Below, in pieces: positions 59,301 through 64,000 of a DNA stretch of 64,000 nt. The stretch covers positions 1 through 64,000 of the forward strand of contig CAHJWG010000007.1 of the NCBI GenBank assembly GCA_903642215.1, read 5' to 3'. Source of the stretch: Sphingobacteriaceae bacterium. Its GTDB lineage: Bacteria > Bacteroidota > Bacteroidia > Sphingobacteriales > Sphingobacteriaceae. Below the pieces are notes generated by a model. That model searched no databases. It had not been told where the DNA came from and worked only from the letters and a program-made list of their open reading frames with translations. Each line of letters begins with the position of its first letter. The first letter of the stretch is position 1. The translations under genes and the position numbers were made by a program.

Positions 59301-61049
59301 TTATAACTGTTCCGGTTGATTTGGTTTCTCAGGCATCAAGGGTTGAGGTTGAAAATCCATTGATTTCTTCCATTCTTTCTGAGATTTCTCAATTTCTTTC
59401 TTCATCTTTTGTTGTTGCTTTTTCCATTCAGGACTTTGGTAATATTTTAGTATTTCCTCGCCTTGTTTGCTTATTTGTGCAGATTGTAAACGCAAAGTTT
59501 CCATTTGCTTTTTCCATTCGGGGCTGTTAAATTGCTTGCGCATTTCCTCTCCCTGAACTTTGATGTCTTCCATCTGTTTTTTAAATTCCGGGCTGTTCAT
59601 TTTCTTGCGTAATTCTTCGCCTTGTTTACGAAGATCTTCTTGCTGTTTTTTCCATTGTGGATTAGAACGAAACTTATTATTGAAATTGTAAACTGATTTA
59701 TTTGAATCCAAAAGCTTATAATCGAAATTTAACTTTTGAAATTCGTTCAACTTTGAGTTCTCTTTCAAAAATTCTTTTCGATCAGCTTCCGGTAATTCTT
59801 CAATTGAATTGTATTCTTTTTTATTTCCGGTAGAATCTTCCAATACAATTTTAAACTTATTTTTAGATTTGATAATGGTATCAGCCGATGAATCAAAAGT
59901 CATTCGCTTTCCGGTAATTGTAAATGTTCCTGATTTACTTGAAGTACGCTTTACAATTTTATCAGAAACGATCACAATTTTATCAGAATCAGATACTTCT
60001 TTTACCGCTTTAAAATATTGTGTAGAAAGATGTTTGATTACTTTTTTTACCGGCATATTCCATGCAACTGTCAATCCAATTGTAATCAAAGCCAGCAGTA
60101 ATACAATCAATTTATTTTGGGGTGAAGGATCGTTTGTTTTCATATTTGTAATCCTTTTAATGCGATTTAATAACGTGTATTTTGTACCGTTGGAAGCTAA
60201 AATCAAATTCAAACTTTGGTTTCGATATTGTTCAATTAACAGCAAAGCATGTGCGTAAGTAAGGTTGTTTTGCGTTTGTTCAAGCACCAAATCATCACAA
60301 CATAACTCGCGGTATTTACTGATTTCGCGCTCCATCAGCCAGATTGCAGGATTGAAAAACAGAAAAGACCGTATAGTTGCAAGTAATATATTCAGCAAAT
60401 AATCATTTCGTTTAATATGCGCCAATTCGTGTATTAAAATCGCTTCGGTTTGCTCCGCAGATAAATGATTGATAACGGAAATCGGGAAAATGATAATCGG
60501 TTTGATAAATCCAATTGTCATCGGTACAAAAATTTTATCAGATAAATAAACCGATACTGTTTTTATCAACCTAAAATTAGTACCTAATTGTAATGCGGTT
60601 TTAGTAAGGTTTACATCTAATTTAAGATGTTTATGACTTCTAAACCAATGAATGTTGATCAACCCAAAACACAATTTTAAAATACAAAAAACAAATCCGA
60701 CTAAATAAAAACAACTAATTAAGTTTGCATAATGGCTAATCCAGAAACTAAATTGCATCCACAAGTTTGGTTTTAACTTTGATGTTTGAATGCTGGCTGA
60801 TATAGAATTTTCTGAAATTGTATGGGTAAAAGAAGCATTACTTGTTTGCACAAAATGATAAACAAAAGTCCCCAGAAATGCGGCAAACAAAATTAAACTT
60901 GCAACATAGTAAACCGTGAAGCGAAAGTTTGGGATACTGTTTTTATAAGTATAAAATACCAATTGCAACAAAATGTAAATAGCCGCGCCTTGCAAAACAG
61001 ATTCGGGCAGCGTTTTGCTTAAAGCCAAGATGAGTTGGTTGGTTTCCAT
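59301..61049 (-). CDS. BlaR1/M56-family membrane metalloprotease with a coiled repeat tail
   Basis: The 582-residue protein has four membrane helices around the zinc protease site HELAH (207-211, LIHELAHIKRND) and the downstream CCDDLVLE. This M56 module cleaves a cytoplasmic repressor. No penicillin-binding sensor domain follows. Instead, about 470-570 is built of repeats of SPEWKKQ...QGEE/RK type (SPEFKKQMEDIKVQGEEMRK and close variants), a charged coiled coil outside the membrane. It lies 5 bp downstream of a BlaI repressor gene. The stimulus is unknown. Four motif copies occur within the gene. Confidence 0.88.
   Translation of the reverse strand: METNQLILALSKTLPESVLQGAAIYILLQLVFYTYKNSIPNFRFTVYYVASLILFAAFLGTFVYHFVQTSNASFTHTISENSISASIQTSKLKPNLWMQFSFWISHYANLISCFYLVGFVFCILKLCFGLINIHWFRSHKHLKLDVNLTKTALQLGTNFRLIKTVSVYLSDKIFVPMTIGFIKPIIIFPISVINHLSAEQTEAILIHELAHIKRNDYLLNILLATIRSFLFFNPAIWLMEREISKYRELCCDDLVLEQTQNNLTYAHALLLIEQYRNQSLNLILASNGTKYTLLNRIKRITNMKTNDPSPQNKLIVLLLALITIGLTVAWNMPVKKVIKHLSTQYFKAVKEVSDSDKIVIVSDKIVKRTSSKSGTFTITGKRMTFDSSADTIIKSKNKFKIVLEDSTGNKKEYNSIEELPEADRKEFLKENSKLNEFQKLNFDYKLLDSNKSVYNFNNKFRSNPQWKKQQEDLRKQGEELRKKMNSPEFKKQMEDIKVQGEEMRKQFNSPEWKKQMETLRLQSAQISKQGEEILKYYQSPEWKKQQQKMKKEIEKSQKEWKKSMDFQPQPLMPEKPNQPEQL
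59992..60018 (+). repeat. interspersed motif inside blaR1-like gene, ATACTTC type
   Basis: GATACTTCTTTTACC, gap GCT, tail TTAAAATATT. On the coding strand it reads VKEVS. Confidence 0.7.
60553..60580 (+). repeat. interspersed motif inside blaR1-like gene, ATACTGT type
   Basis: GATACTGTTTTTATC, gap AACC, tail TAAAATTAG, encoding LIKTVS in the gene. Confidence 0.75.
60814..60840 (-). repeat. interspersed motif inside blaR1-like gene, ATGCTTC type
   Basis: Minus-strand TAATGCTTCTTTTACCC with tail ATACAATTTC, encoding NASFTH. Confidence 0.6.
60933..60958 (+). repeat. interspersed motif inside blaR1-like gene, ATACTGT type
   Basis: GATACTGTTTTTATA, gap AG, tail TATAAAATAC, encoding YKNSI. Confidence 0.65.
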
Positions 61050-61054
61050 GGTTT

Positions 61055-61432
61055 CTATTTTTGGTTAAGTTGATCTAAGTATTTTTTAATCGCCTCCAAT
61101 TCTTCCGCAGAAGTTTTATGATCGCTCAAAGCCTGCATCACCAGTTGTGAAGTGGAGCCGTTAAAAGCACTGTTTATCAGCTTATTCACTAAGCTTTTCT
61201 GTGTCTTTTTTTGGTTGATTAAAGCTTTATAAACATGCGTACGGCTGCTGGCATCGCGTTCTGCCAAACCTTTTTCGTGCATCAGTTGCATCAGCTTTAA
61301 GGTTGTGGTATAGCCGATTTCTGTTTGTTTAATTTTGATAAGTTCCTCATTTACTTCGCGGACGGTACAATCGCCTTTCTGCCACAAAATCTGTAAAATT
61401 TCCAATTCGCTTTCGGTTGGTTTAATGTTCAT
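61055..61432 (-). CDS. blaI: BlaI/MecI/CopY-family repressor
   Basis: The 125-residue winged-helix repressor starts KPTESELEILQILWQKGDCTVREVNEEL, followed by the recognition helix GYTTTLKLMQLMHEKGLAERD. A C-terminal dimerisation and cleavage helix (LVNKLINSAFNGSTSQLVMQAL) follows. It would bind the two palindromes just upstream and be removed when the M56 protease senses its signal. Confidence 0.94.
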   Translation of the reverse strand: MNIKPTESELEILQILWQKGDCTVREVNEELIKIKQTEIGYTTTLKLMQLMHEKGLAERDASSRTHVYKALINQKKTQKSLVNKLINSAFNGSTSQLVMQALSDHKTSAEELEAIKKYLDQLNQK

Positions 61433-61440
61433 ACTTTTAT

Positions 61441-61490
61441 TACGAATGTTTTCGTATTACAAGTGTACGAAGAGTTTCGTATATTGCAAA
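61441..61490 (-). promoter_or_regulatory. BlaI-type operators and promoter of the blaI-blaR1 operon
   Basis: Two perfect-arm palindromes, TACGAA-TGTT-TTCGTA (61441-61456) and TACGAA-GAGT-TTCGTA (61466-61481), lie 25 bp apart in front of blaI. On the minus strand, TTTG (61487-61490) and TACACTTG (61460-61467, one mismatch to TAnnTTTG) are 19 bp apart, so the operators cover the promoter. Confidence 0.85.
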
Positions 61491-61523
61491 TATTTTTAAA
61501 AAAAATTGAAAAAGAAGTTGGGC

Positions 61524-61549
61524 AGTTTTTAGTTGATAAAAACAGTATT
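61524..61549 (-). repeat. interspersed motif, ATACTGT type
   Basis: Minus-strand core AATACTGTTTTTATC, gap AAC, tail TAAAAACT, upstream of blaI. Confidence 0.8.
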
Positions 61550-61554
61550 CAATA

Positions 61555-62244
61555 CTAAACTAAAGTCAGCCGCGCCAGATACAAATCCATATCATCTTCA
61601 TAAACAATTTCAGCTTTCCAGCCATTTGTTGATGCTATTTTTAGCAATGTTTTTTGGTCGATGTACAACCAGTTAAACCAACTGCCCTGCTGGTTTTTGT
61701 ATTCGTATCGATATTGTATTTCGCCGTAATATTTATTTTTCGGTAGTGGTAAATCCTCATACAAATAAGTTAGATCCGATGAATCAAAAATTAATTGTCC
61801 ACCCGGCAGCAGCAAAGTTTTGGCATGTTGTAAAAAGCGGTCTAATCCGGTTAGATTTTGTGTTAAACCGATACCGTTCATCAGTAACAATAACGTATCA
61901 AATTTTTCGGTTTTATATTGAAAAACATCTTGCTGCACTACTGTTTTTACACCTCTTTTTTGCATCACTGCGGCTGCGCCGGGCGATATTTCTACCGCAG
62001 TAACATCAAAACCGCGTTCTTGTAAAATCAAAGTATGACTACCGGTACCAGAACCAATATCCAGTACTTCTCCACGGCAAAGTTGCAGTGCCAGCAGTTC
62101 GGCTTCCGGCATATCTTCTTCTCCCCGGAAAAAAACTTCCGCCGGCATTTCTTCCGGTTCGCCGTAATTGTTGTTTAACCAAAGTTTTTCTGGAGGTTGC
62201 CGGTTGTAAAAATCCAGCAAAACCTGACCGTAAATATCCTTCAC
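61555..62244 (-). CDS. SAM-dependent methyltransferase
   Basis: A 229-residue class I methyltransferase: the SAM loop VLDIGSGTGSHTLILQERGFDVTAVEIS fits motif I/II, and FDTLLLLMNGIGL fits motif IV. Substrate is unknown. The N-terminal 50 residues (YNRQPPEKLWLNNNYG) are typical of small-molecule or surface-lipid methylases of this branch. It is co-directional with blaI and the PAS kinase but separated by motif-bearing spacers. Confidence 0.88.
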   Translation of the reverse strand: MKDIYGQVLLDFYNRQPPEKLWLNNNYGEPEEMPAEVFFRGEEDMPEAELLALQLCRGEVLDIGSGTGSHTLILQERGFDVTAVEISPGAAAVMQKRGVKTVVQQDVFQYKTEKFDTLLLLMNGIGLTQNLTGLDRFLQHAKTLLLPGGQLIFDSSDLTYLYEDLPLPKNKYYGEIQYRYEYKNQQGSWFNWLYIDQKTLLKIASTNGWKAEIVYEDDMDLYLARLTLV

Positions 62245-62265
62245 AAAGTAAAATTATAAGTAGGC

Positions 62266-62292
62266 GATGCTGTTTTTATCAGGTAAAAAATG
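62266..62292 (+). repeat. interspersed motif, ATGCTGT type
   Basis: Core GATGCTGTTTTTATC, gap AGG, tail TAAAAAATG. It forms an opposed pair with the copy at 62315. Confidence 0.82.
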
Positions 62293-62314
62293 ATGAGTAA
62301 TTTTTTACAGCTTG

Positions 62315-62339
62315 AAATTTTATTGGTAAAAACAGTATC
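62315..62339 (-). repeat. interspersed motif, ATACTGT type
   Basis: Minus-strand core GATACTGTTTTTACC, gap AAT, tail AAAATTT. It faces the copy at 62266, so the two could pair as a long stem. Confidence 0.8.
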
Positions 62340-62358
62340 TATCAACATAAACACCTTA

Positions 62359-63426
62359 TTAACTGCATTTTGCAATTTCAATATAAAAGCTGGTGCCTTT
62401 ATTTTCTTCACTTTCAAACCAAATTGCACCGTTGTGCCATTTTACAATTGTTTTAATTATCGACATACCCAAACCAACAGAAGGTTCGCCTTTTAAACCG
62501 GTTCTGCGGGCCGGATTAAATTTATCAAACAGGTGTTTATGGAATTTTTGCGGAATGCCGATCCCGGTATCTGCAACGGTAAGCAATATAGTTTTTTCTT
62601 TTTCTTCTAAACTCAGCGTAATCGTTCCGCCATCCGGTGTAAATTTGATTGCGTTGGAAAATAAATTACTAATCGCCTGGAAAAACTTATTTTCGTCTAT
62701 TTCCGCGAAAATATGCGGTGAATTGGTGTTGAAATGAAAGGTTATTTTCATTTCGGTTTCTGATTGCTGGTATTCCAGAATCATCTGCTCAAAAACTTTT
62801 ATCAAGTCGGTTCTTCGTTTAACCAGCTCAACGCCGCTGGATTCTATAAATTCCTGCTTAACAAATTCCTGAATCATGTGAACGCTTTTTTTACTGATTT
62901 CTTCAATCAGCGAAATCCATTTTTTTATCTCCGGGTCTTCCTGTAAAGTTTTTTTCCTGAATAAAATAGCTGAAATATTTTGGATGGAACCCAAAGGCCC
63001 GGCAAGATCATGCGAAAGAATATTTAAAACGGCGTTCTTTTTATCCGAAAACTCATTTAACTTATCGTTATGTGCCTTATAATCAGTTATGTTTTCTATC
63101 AAGCCGGTAATCATATTATCCCTGTCCTGGAAAAGGCAAGTTAGTCGTATAAAATGTTCTTTATCCTGTACAGTTATCCTAAATTCAATATCTTTTTTCA
63201 GAATATCCGGTTGTAAAGCAGCGTAAGTTTGTGTTAGATAAGCCTGATCATCCGGATGAACCATTGCAAAAATCGTATCGATGGAAGCCTGATCAGCCGT
63301 AACCTTAAAAAAAGATTCGAAAGCCGGGTTTACATATGTAAATTTTTTAAGATAAGGATCAAAAACAAAATACATTTGATGATTCTGTTCTGTTAATTTG
63401 AACAGGAGTAAAGCAGGATTAACCAT
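62359..63426 (-). CDS. PAS sensor histidine kinase
   Basis: The 355-residue cytoplasmic kinase has an N-terminal PAS domain (about 15-118) and a HisKA-like helix with His139 in LSHDLAGPLGSIQ (a divergent H box). The HATPase has N box NLFSNAIKFT, G1 DTGIGIP and G2 VGLGMSI. No membrane segment and no receiver gene are adjacent. Signal is unknown. Confidence 0.9.
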   Translation of the reverse strand: MVNPALLLFKLTEQNHQMYFVFDPYLKKFTYVNPAFESFFKVTADQASIDTIFAMVHPDDQAYLTQTYAALQPDILKKDIEFRITVQDKEHFIRLTCLFQDRDNMITGLIENITDYKAHNDKLNEFSDKKNAVLNILSHDLAGPLGSIQNISAILFRKKTLQEDPEIKKWISLIEEISKKSVHMIQEFVKQEFIESSGVELVKRRTDLIKVFEQMILEYQQSETEMKITFHFNTNSPHIFAEIDENKFFQAISNLFSNAIKFTPDGGTITLSLEEKEKTILLTVADTGIGIPQKFHKHLFDKFNPARRTGLKGEPSVGLGMSIIKTIVKWHNGAIWFESEENKGTSFYIEIAKCS

Positions 63427-63643
63427 AGGGATTTATAGCTCTTTCTTAGCGTTTTATAATCTGCCTAACAAAATTTAAAGTACTAAGTTGAAGTAAAGAA
63501 TCGGATTTTTAAATTTTATTTCTTATCTAAAAAATATTTATTTTTTTAAGTAAAATCAGTTTTAATATTAACAATAAGATCTAAAAACCCGTCGTTTTTA
63601 GGTTTGTGGTTGATTGCCTATCTTTCAGCCAAATATTTTAGCA

Positions 63644-64000
63644 ATGGCAACAGAAGTTAAGTGTCCGAGTTGTGGCCATGGTTTCCCGGTTGAGGCGGCC
63701 ATGACGAAGGAATACCAGAAGGAACTACGCGATAAAATGATTTTATTTACGCGCCAGAAGGAAGAAGAATATCAGCGCAAACAGGAGGAATTTGATAAAA
63801 AATCGAAACAGCAAAACCTGGTTTTTGAAGAACGTTTAGCTTCCGAAAAAAAAGCTTTACAGCAGCAATTAGAGCAAAATCTGCGTAAAACCATTGCTTC
63901 CGATTTTGAAAATAAACTGGTTTTACTGGAAAATGCCAATAAGGAATCCGAAGAAAAACTGAAGCTTTCCCGGCAAAAAGAAATGGAATTTTTGCAGCGC
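63644..64000 (+). CDS. DUF2130 protein, N-terminal part
   Basis: ATG 63644 opens a frame that runs off the right edge (119 codons). It has a zinc-ribbon-like CPSCGHGFPVE start, then a long charged coiled coil (EYQKELRDKMILFTRQKEE, KQQNLVFEERLASEKKAL), the DUF2130 layout. The C-terminal nuclease-like domain of that family lies beyond the window. Function is unproven. Confidence 0.82.
   Translation, partial: MATEVKCPSCGHGFPVEAAMTKEYQKELRDKMILFTRQKEEEYQRKQEEFDKKSKQQNLVFEERLASEKKALQQQLEQNLRKTIASDFENKLVLLENANKESEEKLKLSRQKEMEFLQR

Noticed and set aside
59301..61432. Beta-lactam resistance operon
   Set aside because: No beta-lactamase gene is present, and the BlaR1-like protein lacks a penicillin-binding domain.
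450..62340. The interspersed motif as a promoter element
   Set aside because: It occurs in both orientations, inside genes and at gene ends, and does not contain TAnnTTTG; a sole promoter role does not fit.
450..62340. The interspersed motif as a CRISPR repeat
   Set aside because: Copies are dispersed over the whole window, not arrayed with regular spacers, and no cas genes are present.

Overview
The window looks like chromosomal DNA from a Bacteroidota of the Sphingobacteriaceae type (Mucilaginibacter/Pedobacter-like). The reasons are the order trigger factor-clpP-clpX, a DUF4290 gene next to murA, a CcmE of the CxxxY type, a type IX secretion C-terminal sorting domain, TAnnTTTG promoter boxes and weak Shine-Dalgarno signals. 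It is mostly housekeeping and envelope-biogenesis sequence. No tRNA, rRNA, CRISPR array, insertion sequence or prophage was recognised.

Layout. 1-5.4 kb: the tail of a WecG/TagA-type glycosyltransferase, an interrupted small membrane ORF, a class V aminotransferase, a LOV (blue-light) histidine kinase with its receiver, and a conserved protein of unknown role. 5.9-11.6 kb: tig, clpP, clpX, AMP nucleosidase, and a cystathionine beta-synthase-like enzyme. 11.7-18.9 kb, minus strand: murA with Asp at the usual Cys position, DUF4290, a UvrD/PcrA helicase, a TPR protein with an orphan HisKA-like end, and an SGNH hydrolase exported by T9SS. 19.2-24.1 kb: M20 dipeptidase, rfbD, rfbA, a GNAT-like protein, pirin, and a receiver-like small protein. 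24.2-28.8 kb, minus strand: a heptose/glycan group (GT9, gmhB, a GT4-SIS fusion, another glycosyltransferase). 29.1-34.6 kb: cytochrome c maturation genes ccmC, ccmD, ccmE and ccmF with a glutamate dehydrogenase gene inside the run. 34.7-40.5 kb: an NTF2-like protein, an Xre/MbcA-RES toxin-antitoxin pair, a DUF2520 protein, ferredoxin, iscX, kdsC, maf and ppx. 41-45.5 kb: two secreted beta-propeller enzymes and a Na+-type ABC exporter. 45.7-51.3 kb: surface glycan genes, including a nucleotidyltransferase-HAD fusion next to an APH-like kinase. 51.4-64 kb: assorted enzymes, an Abi/HEPN protein, a blaI-blaR1-type pair with clear operators, a PAS histidine kinase, and the start of a DUF2130 protein.

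The most unusual signal is not a gene. A short directional sequence of about 25 bp recurs roughly fifty times by eye, about once per 1.2 kb. It has the core ATRCTKYTTTTAYC, a short variable gap, then TAAAAATT. It lies in most intergenic spacers, in both orientations, often touching start or stop codons. It sometimes forms inverted pairs that act as terminator hairpins, and it also occurs in several reading frames inside genes. Two core positions toggle almost independently (R = G or A; KY = TC or GT). Density, directionality, AT-rich tail and terminator pairs resemble the DNA uptake sequences of Pasteurellaceae and Neisseriaceae, but that function is only an inference here. At least five other, longer palindromic intergenic repeats are also present, mostly in spacers that lack the short motif.
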